A DNA stretch of 64,000 bases from Arachnopeziza araneosa (lineage: Eukaryota > Ascomycota > Leotiomycetes > Helotiales > Arachnopezizaceae): contig QYAI01000003.1 of NCBI GenBank assembly GCA_003988855.1, positions 434,001-498,000 on the forward strand, written 5' to 3'. The translations under genes were made by a program, and so were the position numbers. Below, in pieces: positions 11,913-21,900 of the stretch. The notes beneath the pieces were generated by a model. The model was not told the DNA's origin and made no database searches. It worked only from the letters and a program-made list of their open reading frames with translations. Positions within the stretch are counted from its first letter, which is position 1, and each line of letters starts with the position of its first letter.

Positions 11913-12680
11913 TCTTCGGCTTCGAGTTGAAAAACGAGAGTATAGAAGTTTTCAGAGAGTGGAGTGGCGCCTCGCAGAAAGAGTGAATGCGATAGAGCCC
12001 GTTAAAAGAGTGTGGGTTGAGACTTCAAGTCATCTAGGTGATGCAGTAGCGAACGGACGGTCCTTCCTTCCTCTCACAAACTCCTCAAGTCAACGCAGAA
12101 ACGAAACAGCAAAAACAGGGCAGCATATGTTCTATAAACACAGGCAGAATCATTGTCTGGCACGGATCCTGGCTGGCAGGCACGACTGATATAGGCACGC
12201 TGGGAATAGCAGAAGGGGAAATGGCAGATCTGAAGGGCCATCTTACTTAAGAAGGACCGTCGGCCAATAGCAGGCACGGGGAGGGGCAACACTAGAGGCG
12301 GAGCCTTGCACAACGGTCAGAAGCCGAAATTGATGGTCAGGGAAGAGAAGGTGTTTGTCGCCGTCGGAGTTGGGGGCACAGAAGGGGAGTGGGAAGCGTC
12401 TGCCCTCTCCGAAATTACAGGTGGATCAAGCGACACCAACCATCTGCGCAAAAGCTGCCTGTAGACGCCGGCCTGCTGAGCATGAGACGCCGGTGTAGAT
12501 CAGAGAGAAACATCACTGATAAGAAGAGCGAAGCCTGACGGTGAGATTTTCTTCAACCTTTCTGTTCCGTTGTGATTTGTTGGCGTCGATTGAAGTGTTT
12601 GTCGACGAACAAATATTGGGTCTCTGGCTTCAGGGAGTGGGGGGGGGAGGCCGTACCCTAATATCGCAGAACATATAGGG

Positions 12681-12717
12681 GCAACGCTGGGCAACGCTGG
12701 GCAACGCTGTGCAACGC
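12681..12717. repeat. 10-bp minisatellite (GCAACGCTGG)3.7
   Basis: Three near-perfect tandem copies of GCAACGCTGG and a partial fourth, the third copy ending GT instead of GG. Confidence 0.9.
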
Positions 12718-13098
12718 ACCGAACCGAGATCACCACTGCCAACGCTACCCCCCGGAAACCAACAAATGGCATCTCAGGCCTTGCCCTACCACCTCGTCTG
12801 GGATTGGCGCATCCAAACTCGCGGCAAAATGTGACGAGGCTGTAGATTGTGACTGTGACTGAACGTGTGAATTCACCTGGGTCGAGGAGCTCATTGGCGC
12901 TGCTAATTCTGTAAGATCCTATCTCCAGACATTTGTTCCTCTCTGTCAATGCATCACATCACGCCTGAGTAACTCAATCCGACCTACTCATCTCACGTGC
13001 AATAGCAACCAACTCCCCTCTCAATCAATTCTTCCTCCCGGATAATATCCAGACCCCGACCCGGTTTACCCCAGATTTCACCCNCCCCCCCCCCCATT

Positions 13099-13764
13099 AT
13101 GGGCAGCATCACTCCCCTCCCCTTCTGGCAAATCAACGTCGCACCTTCCCAGCGCACCCCATCGTGCCCCCCCTTCCTCGCCGCACTCAGTCCCAAAGAC
13201 CTCGGCATCATCTCCACCCCCGACGCCGCCTACCACGTCCTCGCCTGGCCCGAAGTCCAATCCCTCATCCAGCACAACCGGATCGATCTCTTCCAGCGCA
13301 TCCCCTCCCAGCTCCGCCGCTACCTCGCCTACAACCACGGCCTGAAGCAGCAGTATGGCAGCGTCATGGCCTTCGTCCTGTCCCAGCGGCTCGCGTGGGC
13401 CCTCCCCATCACGCCCGCAGGACCGCCCTTTGAGGCGGGATCCGACGTCAAGATTCTCTACAACGACTGGCCGTACGGCATCGATGCCAAGATCGTGCAT
13501 CTGGTCGTCTGGACCAAGTTTGAGCTGCGGGATGATCCCGAGACGGGCCACTTGACCGACGAGTCCCGCAATGCTGTCGAGGCCTTTGTGCAGAGGACCT
13601 TTCGAGAGAGCGTGGGGAGTGCGAATGTCATCTGGTTCAAGAATTGGAAGAGCTTGAAGTCGGTGCACAGCGTCGAGCACTTTCATGTCATGCTGTTTGA
13701 CCCCAACCCAGCCTTCATCCAAGAGATCACCCACGGTGATGTGCCTCTCAGCCAGAAGGTATAG
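13099..13764 (+). CDS. DUF3605 protein, N-acetylglucosamine-induced protein 1-like
   Basis: Single exon, 221 residues. The sequence matches the fungal DUF3605 family: PFWQINVAPSQRT near the start, LSPKDLGIISTPD, then YNDWPYGID, HLVVWTKFEL, and an FVQRTF...VIWFKNWKSLKSV...EHFHVMLFDP block near the C-terminus. From memory, Candida albicans Gig1, induced by N-acetylglucosamine, belongs to this family; the biochemical role is unknown. The coding strand, mainly in its first 400 bp, is strongly C-ending in third codon positions, unlike the neighbouring genes. A 257-codon antisense frame over it is a by-product of that bias. It converges on the Hos2 gene. Confidence 0.9.
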   Translation: MGSITPLPFWQINVAPSQRTPSCPPFLAALSPKDLGIISTPDAAYHVLAWPEVQSLIQHNRIDLFQRIPSQLRRYLAYNHGLKQQYGSVMAFVLSQRLAWALPITPAGPPFEAGSDVKILYNDWPYGIDAKIVHLVVWTKFELRDDPETGHLTDESRNAVEAFVQRTFRESVGSANVIWFKNWKSLKSVHSVEHFHVMLFDPNPAFIQEITHGDVPLSQKV

Positions 13765-14085
13765 AGAGTTCGGGCCGGTTTCGAAAGGTAGATTTGCTTG
13801 CCTTGGGAATAGCGCGGCGTCTTGAGAAGGAAAGCATTTGCTACGGCACAAGAATACATTTAGATATAGATTGCATGCCAGATTTTCACAGCATCAAAAT
13901 AGAAGAATGATGGTCGTCGTACCACGACCAAGATGCTTTAGAATTCTTAAAATACATCTTGGACATTGCCGCGTTTTACATTGAGACGTCATAAAGTCTT
14001 ACATGTGCTGACTTGATCCTGAACACAACCGAATATGCCACCAGCGCCACGCTTGCCAGATCGTCCAAACTCCGATATACACATT
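13765..14085. other. Convergent 3' intergenic region
   Basis: About 320 bp between the stop codons of the DUF3605 gene and the Hos2-like gene. Only 3' untranslated sequence is expected and nothing else is seen. Confidence 0.5.
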
Positions 14086-15612
14086 TCAATATTCCATCGG
14101 GACACCAAGCCCCTGTTCTCTATCCTTCCTCAAACTATCGTCCCAATCTTCTCTATCTTCCTTCAACCAATCATCGACTTCCTCTTTCAGACCGGCCAGG
14201 TCCGGAGGAATAGCCTTGCTCTGGACACTTGGAGCCGCATTCACGAATCTCAATTGCTCTGTGATATTCTGAACTATGTCGTCGATTTTCTTCCGCGAAT
14301 TCTTGTTGGTAGCTGCCGCCGAGTTGGTCTGAATCTGATCCAACGTTGGAAATAGCGTTGGGTATCGAAAGTGCTCAAAATAGGGTGTATGGTCTGGGAT
14401 GGTGGCGCTCAGAGACTCTTGACAGCCTATGGCGATACTGGTCTCATGCGCCCATGCTCGAGCCACGTTACGTGGTGTGTAACCTCCACCTCCAACAAGC
14501 AGTAAGGGAATGTTAAGGGACTTGCAGTATGTGACACAAGCTCCATGTCCTTGGACCTGTACATTGAATCGGCCAAGACGGTCACCCGCGAGCGAATCGG
14601 CGCCACATTGCAAGACTATCGCGGTGGGTTGGAAACGGTCCACACACTTGCTCACAATCGTTTTGAAGAGCCAAACATATTGTTCGTCATCGATGCCATC
14701 AGCGAGAGGGACATTGACCGAATGGTGAGCACCAGGATTATCTTCATTGTCCGGACCCGTCCGATCCAGATCTCCCGTACCAGGGAAGAAGTTGAGTCCA
14801 TCATATTTGTGTATAGAGAGAGTCAGGACTCGGTCGGATGACCAGAAGGCTTCTTCTACACCATCGCCGTGGTGAACATCAATATCGATGTACAAGACTC
14901 TAGGATGGTACCTCAAGAGTTGAATGATTGCTAGAACAATGTCATTAACGTAGCAAAATCCAGAAGCTTCGGCTTTCTTTGCATGATGCAATCCACCAGA
15001 CCAGTTCACTGCAATATCTGCCTGACCATTACAGAGCTTACGGGCCGCATCTAAGGAAGCACCAGAATACATTGAACAGTAGTTGAACAACCCTTCAAAA
15101 ATTGGACAGTCGGAGTTTCCTAAATTAAACGGTTGTGGAATCTCATCGTCTGGTGTAGATACTTTGGCGATCTGTAGCTGCTCGAGATATTCTTCGGCAT
15201 GGAAGTCTGCCAGCTCTTCTCTTGTTGCTTGGCGCGATATGTATGTGTCCATTCCAGCATGCATTCCATATGCCATGATCAAGCCCTTGGATAATGTAAG
15301 GCGCCATGGCTTCATCGGATGTGAATGTCCAAAATGATGCTTTTCAATCTCGGGATTTGAATGCCATGACACTTTGTACCCTTTCGGTTTCACAATCCCA
15401 TTCGCTAATATCTGTTGTTTGACCTTGCGGAGTAGCGTGGCATTGCGAGGGTCGCTTTGTTGGCTGAGTGGATGCCAATATTCTTGGACAATGTTCTGGG
15501 AGGAAAAAACCATATTTATTTTAGTTCGCGGGGTACCGTGTTGTTGATCTCGTAGGATTGCGGCTCTATTATGGATTGTTTGATTCGAGGTTATTGGTGC
15601 TGGAACGGCCAA
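14086..15612 (-). CDS. HOS2: Class I histone deacetylase, Hos2 type
   Basis: Zinc-dependent lysine deacetylase, 508 codons in one exon. Landmarks in order: HFGHSHPMKPWRLTL (the family L1 region), a WSGGLHHAKKAEASGFCYVN catalytic block with the His-His pair, DIDVHHGDGVEEAF with zinc-ligand Asp and His, and GGGGYTPRNVARAW with the catalytic Tyr. The KPKGYKVSWHSNPEIEKHHF start and the HSHPMKPWRLTL wording place it with Hos2, the deacetylase of the Set3 complex, rather than Rpd3. The assignment rests on motif resemblance recalled from the family. An internal Met at about residue 34 is an alternative start, since the first ~50 residues look unconserved. The gene is divergent from the ING gene, with 320 bp between starts. 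Confidence 0.93.
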   Translation of the reverse strand: MAVPAPITSNQTIHNRAAILRDQQHGTPRTKINMVFSSQNIVQEYWHPLSQQSDPRNATLLRKVKQQILANGIVKPKGYKVSWHSNPEIEKHHFGHSHPMKPWRLTLSKGLIMAYGMHAGMDTYISRQATREELADFHAEEYLEQLQIAKVSTPDDEIPQPFNLGNSDCPIFEGLFNYCSMYSGASLDAARKLCNGQADIAVNWSGGLHHAKKAEASGFCYVNDIVLAIIQLLRYHPRVLYIDIDVHHGDGVEEAFWSSDRVLTLSIHKYDGLNFFPGTGDLDRTGPDNEDNPGAHHSVNVPLADGIDDEQYVWLFKTIVSKCVDRFQPTAIVLQCGADSLAGDRLGRFNVQVQGHGACVTYCKSLNIPLLLVGGGGYTPRNVARAWAHETSIAIGCQESLSATIPDHTPYFEHFRYPTLFPTLDQIQTNSAAATNKNSRKKIDDIVQNITEQLRFVNAAPSVQSKAIPPDLAGLKEEVDDWLKEDREDWDDSLRKDREQGLGVPMEY

Positions 15613-15932
15613 CGATTCGCGCTACGTGAGGTGGTTTGGGATCAAAAGAGTTCAGGCTGGAAGCGCCATTATACTTGAGATCCAGATCGAGAGGAATAGA
15701 CAGATCCGATGTTGTTGATCAGGGTCCTCAGATTGTACACTGCTGCGCTTCCTTGTTTCCGGTTTTGTAGGATATCAAGCTGGTATCATCGACGTGAAGT
15801 TGTAGCTCGGAGAGAAATGTAGATAATAGCTAGCCGAGTAAAGCCCCCCAGAGTCGGAGCACGGAGGTTGTGAAAGGATCGCTGTCTTGCAGCGTTGATG
15901 TGAGGCTGAAGTTTCTGGTTCTCGGCTGACTG
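15613..15932. promoter_or_regulatory. Shared divergent promoter of HOS2-like and ING/PHD genes
   Basis: Only 320 bp separate the start codons of two chromatin-regulator genes transcribed in opposite directions, so the promoter elements are probably shared. No clear TATA box or known operator is visible. Confidence 0.55.
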
Positions 15933-17398
15933 ATGGTGGCGTCCCTACTCACTTTCGCCCCTGCAACTAAGAGAGGAGGAGAGTCACCACAGCAACAGAC
16001 CACCTTGACCGAATTAGGACGAGTGCGACGAGGGGTATTAGAATTTTACTCCCAAAAGGTAAGCATGCTTCTTCCCAGCTTGCACGATTCGTACCCCACC
16101 CGTCCCTCGACATTCCTTAGGAGCAACGTTGTTAACCTAAGATGCCCAGAGACGATTTGAGTATCGACTTCGTCGGAAGGAGGGGCATAATGCCACTTAC
16201 TGAGCATCAAGATGCCGCCGCTATCTTGGAGGAATGGGCAAATAGGGTTGCCAACCTCCCAAATGAGATCGCACATATGCAAGAGGAGATCGCACATAAA
16301 GACCGAGAGATGGAAGACTGCCTGTCAATCGTCAGAAGACATGACAACGCTATCCAAAAATGGATAAAGATCAATGGAAGCCACACCCCGAACCCCAAGG
16401 AGAACGATTTGAGTCGCATTATACTCGAAAATTATGATAAAGCTCAAATTCTCCAAGAGGAGAAGGTTGCCTTGGCGCAAAAGTGTCAGAAGCGGGTCGA
16501 TGCACATACACGGTTTCTTGACGTGCAAATCAAAAGCTTACAAGATCGACAAGAAATAGTAACTGAACCTGACTTTCCATCGCTATTACGAACTCCTCCA
16601 AACTCTTTGCCTTCCTCTCGAGACGATCCAAGTGTTACACCAATACCATTAAACCAGACCCCTAATCCCACTTCAGCCTCACATGCTCGCCAACCTACAA
16701 TCCGTAGAACAATTCCTGCTCATGTTCAAGAGCCAGCGGCTGGTGCATCCGCATCTTCCGCTCCAGTAACTCCAGCTGCTTCAATGCTTGTTGGCCGCCA
16801 GGCACGTGAGTCTTCATTAGGAGCGGCAAACAAGAGACAGCGTTTAACAGGAGGTCTTGGTATTCATCCACCTGGCGGTTTAGCTCGTCAGTCTTCCTTG
16901 GGTCCTGGCACTCCGAAGGCAAATACACCAACAGGAGGGGCTAGGGCTGGGAGCGCTGGGCCAAGAATAACGCAAAAGACCGGTCCAAAAAAGACGGCAC
17001 CTACAGGAAGCAGACAGAGCGGAGTGCCACGGAAAACTACAAAGAGTGGCCTCAGCAGAATCAAGCGAGCCGGAAAGAAGAACTCTCCCTCTCTGACAAA
17101 CGACAGTGAACTCAGTGATGCTGATACGGGATCCGCGGAGGAGGAAGATGAAGCTATCACCCCTCGAAATAAGGATGGCGAGGGCGACGATGAAATGGTT
17201 GACGTTGATGACGATGAAGGAGGTGATGACAAAAAATATTGTATCTGCCAGAGCGTCAGCTATGGAGATATGGTGGCTTGTGATAATGATTCATGCCCGT
17301 ATGAGTGGTTTCATTGGAACTGCGTAGGGCTGAAAAGTGAACCAGTAGGTACATGGATTTGTCCAGTCTGTACAGACCGAAATAAGAGCAGGAAGTAA
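15933..17398 (+). CDS. ING-family PHD-finger chromatin protein
   Basis: Two exons, 15933-16058 and 16142-17398, joined by an 83-bp phase-0 intron, give 460 residues. The ING N-terminal domain spans the start of exon 2 (LEEWANRVANLPNEI, a charged coiled coil, NGSHTPNPKE, ILENYDKAQILQEEKVALAQ). A long Ser/Pro/Gly-rich low-complexity middle and an acidic tract follow. The C-terminus is a PHD finger of Cys4-His-Cys3 type beginning YCICQSVSYGDMVACDN and ending WICPVCTDRNKSRK, with the Tyr/Trp pattern of H3K4me3 readers. Yeast members Yng1, Yng2 and Pho23 serve NuA3, NuA4 and Rpd3L; I cannot tell which is the orthologue. Translation could instead begin at the exon 2 ATG (16142), since MPRDDLSIDFV looks like a native N-terminus. 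Confidence 0.9.
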
Positions 17399-17456
17399 TC
17401 CGTAAGACAGTTAGCAAGGCGCAGGTTTCGATGATTATATTTGTATTATACTGCTT

Positions 17457-18423
17457 CTACTCTGCTAGCTCAAAAGTCGCACCTAATCGACTAAACAACT
17501 CAAACTCCATTCTTTTAGCTGCCTTTGGACCCTCTAATATTTGACTTATCATATCTGAGAAAGGTGGGAAATCGTGCTCAAATGTAGGCTCGCCCGCACC
17601 TCGCATAATCGTCAAGACAGCTTGTCGGAAATGCCAAAAGAAGAGTCTATCAGCAGGTCTTTCAGGATCGTTTAGAAGTGCTTGGTCAAGCGATGTTCCA
17701 GCAACACTATCTGCATCGTCGGTAAAGAAAACAATCTTGTAATTATTCTAAAACAAGTTAGATCTATAAGGAACTTTATAAGGAAGAGCGATACATACAT
17801 TAGGAATAATTGAAAACTAGTAGTAATCAAACATTGAATGTAGATCTCGGCGAAGGAGAAGCCTATTCTGTAGAGAATTAATCCGGCTACCTCTAACTTC
17901 TCCGTCAGTCGAAATATAGCGGCCGTAATTTCCTATGTTAAACTGATGTTCATATGCTAATGGGAAAATATGCGCAGCTTCAAAAGGAGTAAAATTATTC
18001 ATAAGAACTAGCCGTCTTGTTATAACACAACGCTGGTCCCGTAAACGAACCGCGTTCGTAAAGGCTTCAACGCGAGGTCCAGATTGTATAGAGAGAGCTC
18101 GAGTTAGTACTGTCTCATCACTAAGCTCGAAGGGTTCTACTTTAAATTAGCTGCTTGTAAGTAAAGAGCTTGTTTAAAGACTTGCTAAGAGAAATGATAT
18201 AATAGTTCCCAGCTTGTAGTGGAGAGTTGTCTCGCGCTAATGTTACCTGCCCTTCATCTTGTAGAGAAAAGTCGCTCGTAATAACTGTAACAATCTCGAC
18301 CATATCGTAGAAGTTGGCACATGTAATACCGTTCGTAAGTCTTAGTCCGCCAATTTCAGTGCTTCGATCGCTCGAGTTGAAAAGATGAACATTGCGATAT
18401 TTAGCACGGTCGGTGCTCGGCAT
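17457..18423 (-). pseudogene. HNH-endonuclease-domain gene broken by an in-frame TAG
   Basis: Three exons on the reverse strand, 18423-18186, 18136-17799 and 17747-17457, sum to 289 codons in one frame. The product resembles the common fungal HNH proteins: an N-terminal RNVHLFNSS and ITCANFYDMVEI module, then FTNAVRLRDQRCVIT, EAAHIFPLAYE with the HNH histidine, NSLQNRLLLRRDLHSMFD, and a C-terminal NYKIVFFTDD part. Codon 186 is TAG (17817-17819), just after SMFDYY, where relatives keep reading towards FSI and a final domain; the downstream reading is preserved, including a proper 51-bp intron. The first intron (18137-18185) needs a GC donor (GCAAGT). The nonsense codon looks like CAG to TAG, a C-to-T change. 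It may be a recent pseudogene, a truncated but used gene, or a sequencing error. Confidence 0.75.
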
Positions 18424-18947
18424 GGCGGAAGGAGGGGGGGATTTCGTGTAACTAGAGGGAGTGAGGTTTTAGTATAGTCGAACGGGCTTGCAGCGTTGTT
18501 GTTGTTGTTGAGTTGTGAGATAAATGATGGAAGGCGAGGCTGAAGTTGTGCCTGAGAATAAATAGTCAGTGCGGGATTGGCTAACCATTTCATGGTTATT
18601 TAGAGTAAAGATTGCGTTGGTTGGAGCTTTCATCTAGCGTGGCGCCTCATTTATCAAGGGAGGGAACCAACATTGGAGTTTTGTAATTTATTGGAATATA
18701 TCATGTAGTTTATCTACTATTACCAAACCCGTAGTATTCGTTAAAGTCTTCCTTGAAAATTTGAAGAATCATAGATCTGTTCCTGGAGAAAGGCGGTGTG
18801 CTTATTCTGCCGCATCACTAATGTGGGATTCGAAACTCCATGATAAACCACAAACCTCTCTGTCCTATCCACCATCTTAGGCTTGACATGTTTTCAGTAA
18901 TGTGGCTGTCATTTTCCTAATCCAGATAATACCTGCCACTGATAGTG
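18424..18947. promoter_or_regulatory. Divergent upstream region of the HNH gene and TRS130
   Basis: About 520 bp between divergent starts. It includes a GTT run (about 18495-18510), read as AAC repeats on the HNH strand, and AT-rich sequence. No conserved regulatory site is recognised. Confidence 0.45.
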
Positions 18948-21900
18948 ATGGATCAGCCCTCGTCAAGCTCGAAAGTCACAGGCAATCCTCCTTACCTTCC
19001 AATGAGATTCTACATTCTCTAACATATTCCAGTCGAGTGCTTCGATCCCTTTGGCGTCTATCGAGTTTTGACACCTGGCCTGCTGCCTCGTTTTCCTCTC
19101 CGTAACCTTTATTGGGAATCCCATGCTGGACCCCTCCGATCGATATCCACATTGCACATAGACTTGGTCCGCAACGCCCAAGATCTAGCCAAAGACTCAT
19201 CTGCAGATTCTGCATCTGCTAGCACCACAAGCCTTTCAAGAGTGAAAAGCGAAGATTCTACAACAAGTGGTGACGATGGGTTCCGAACACAGTCCATGGG
19301 ACAGCCTACAGCGGAGAGACCAGAGTCACAGGTTGGGCCGCTGAAAGCGCCAGTCAAAGAACGAAGACATCAGATACCTGGTCTTCGGCAGACGCCATAT
19401 TTGAAGATCTTATTGTTAAGGTGTGATGATAATGAGTTGTATAAGGCACAAGCTCGGCAAAAAATTCGAGATTGGATAAAAGAACATACCCCACCTGCTC
19501 AAAGTAGTAAAAAGCTCAACTCTCAAGAGAATCATGATGCTTTTGAATGGATGATAGTCCATATTGTTCTTCCCAATACCCCTGCAGCAGGACAACCCAG
19601 GGGCAACGGTAAGGGAGCTGAAGGAACCTCTGGATCGAACGTTGAGAAGTCCGGTCCGCGGTGGCGTGGAGGTTCCTCCACAATTCTTGAAAAACTTCGC
19701 GCTGATTTCAATGGCTCGTCTAAATCTGGGATTGACCGGGTAGCCCAGATCCGTATTGGGGTCGACGATGTCCCATATGATTTACTTCCAAGAGCGAGTC
19801 CAGCCATTCCCGGGACGTTCTCAGAGACACCACAAGAACATGAAAACTCATGGCTAGATCTGATCTCTAAGCTAAAGTTCCTTATCCTGTCTTCATTTGA
19901 TATGCGAGTCAGTCAATATGAAGAAGATATCCGTGAAAAGGATGCCCAAAGATCACTGCCTGGATGGAACTTCTGCACCTTCTTCGTGCTTAAAGAAGGC
20001 CTGGCTCGAGGTTTCGAAAACGTTGGCCTTGTAGAAGACTCGTTGGTTGGATATGATGAGCTTGCTGTGGGTCTTGATGCAATTGTCAGAGAGCAATCGA
20101 CGACAGGCGCTCAACATGGAGCATCCTTTTTACCCTTCACTGAGGATCTGAGACGACTGGCAGAGCGTACAAAACAGTCTCTACTCAGAGATCTCGGTAC
20201 TGCTGAGGAGACCGATGATCCAATTGATCTTCAATCCAATACTGATGGCTCCGACTATGACGAATCTGAAATCCCCTTGAACACAACCAAGAAGAATTAT
20301 CGAGAGCTCATTCTTGCAAGCGATATCTCAGTCTTTGATTTCCGTTGTTATCTCTTTGCTCGGCAGTTATCACTATTATTACGTCTTGCAAATGCATGGT
20401 CATCTCGAGAAGAATTACTTGCTAAGCTTAAGGAGCAGCGAGAGTCGAGTCTCCTGGGATTGGGTGCCCGAATGCCAGTGTCGCAACCCTCAGAGGATGC
20501 TGAAAATCTCGCTGTTCTTGCTGAAATATGTAAGAGATCTATGGAATTTGTTTCATCGATCTCTGGGATCATGAGAGATGACATTTGGAGTTCTCAGACA
20601 TCGCACCAGTTAGGTGCAGGTTCTGAAGGCGCTTCAGGTAATAATAAGAGTTCTCGTGATCCCAGAATGGCACAAATAGTGGATAATATTGTTTCTTCAT
20701 TCGCATTTGCAATTACACAGCAAATTCTTGCTCAAACTTCAACCAAGGCCCTACCTATCCCTCCATCTACATTAGCACCACCAAGTAGTACATTAGGTTT
20801 AGATGGACAGGAACCTAAAGCTGCTATTCCTGAACCGAAAACTATGATGCACCCGGCTAGAACTAGCTCCCTTGCCATTCGTTCACGCTCTCGAGAACCT
20901 CCAAGCCCAGGTTTGTTTCCCGGTGGGAGGCGAGCTAGCGTGCCGGAACCAAACGCTGAAACTACACCTTTTCTGAAGCCTGGACTTGAAGAATTGTCCG
21001 CGAGGAGAGCTGAGTTATATCTACTTTCACGAAGTATACTTCAAAGAACAGGTATGGATCGGGGGTGGGCGATTGGATGGGAAGAAGTAGCAGCACTTGA
21101 AAACGAGGAATTGTCAGAAATGGAAGACATTGATCTCGACCAAAGTTCAGCTCCGAAGATCAATTTGGGTAGTGAGCCTACTAAATTCCCGCCTACGTCT
21201 CACGGTATACACAGTAAGCTTCTACGGACAGCTCTGGATAACAAAGACGACTTCTACAGGCTTTATGAGACGTTGACAGATAAAGCCCTGCGCCATCATA
21301 CTGTTGCAAACCATATGCAATCAGTACAAGCAAGTATGGCTGATCTTGCTGTTCTCAAATACCACCTCAAGGACCATGGAGCTGCGGCTTCCTATTTCTA
21401 TCGTATCACACCCTCATATGGCGAGGATGGATGGAGGCCGATTGAACTTTCGATGCTTATCATGTATGCCACATGTCTCAAAGAACTGCAGCGGAGAGAA
21501 GAATACGTCCGAGTCATACTGAAGCTTTTATCTCGGCTTGCCGCGGTCGAGAATGACAAGCTTTCGCAGAAGTCGCTGTTACTTTCGGCTGGAAACAGAC
21601 CTTCTAGTGATGGATCCCAACATAGCGAGAAATACCTACCAGAGTTATTCGAGATCACTAAATCTTTGCAAAATCCTGTCCTGATACCTCTCCAAAACTT
21701 TTTGGGCAGGATCGAGGTTGATGAAACTGTGCATTATCATCCCGAAATGGACAGCATTGGCCTGCAGCTCAGACTTCAATATCTTCTTACTGATGACTTA
21801 AATATCGAGAAAGCTCGAGTGAGGATTATTTCAACAGGGGACTCAAGCCGCGAGATATGGCTAGAGACTGATGGTCCTACTATTCTCCGAAAAGGAACCA

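Larger units (their letters stand above)
11685..13098. other. Intergenic region with simple repeats
   Basis: About 1.4 kb between the membrane-protein gene and the divergent DUF3605 gene. It contains a TTTGG pentanucleotide repeat, a short 10-bp minisatellite and, just before the DUF3605 start, a poly-C tract with one undetermined base at 13084. No further gene is visible. Confidence 0.5.

Noticed and set aside
13078..13851. 257-codon antisense frame over the DUF3605 gene
   Set aside because: It mirrors a strongly C-ending gene, crosses the undetermined base, and gives a compositionally biased product; the sense strand is a recognisable family member.
16142..16144. Starting the ING protein at the exon 2 ATG instead of 15933
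   Set aside because: Not excluded, but the first exon is open, in phase and has a strong donor, so the longer form was kept with a note.
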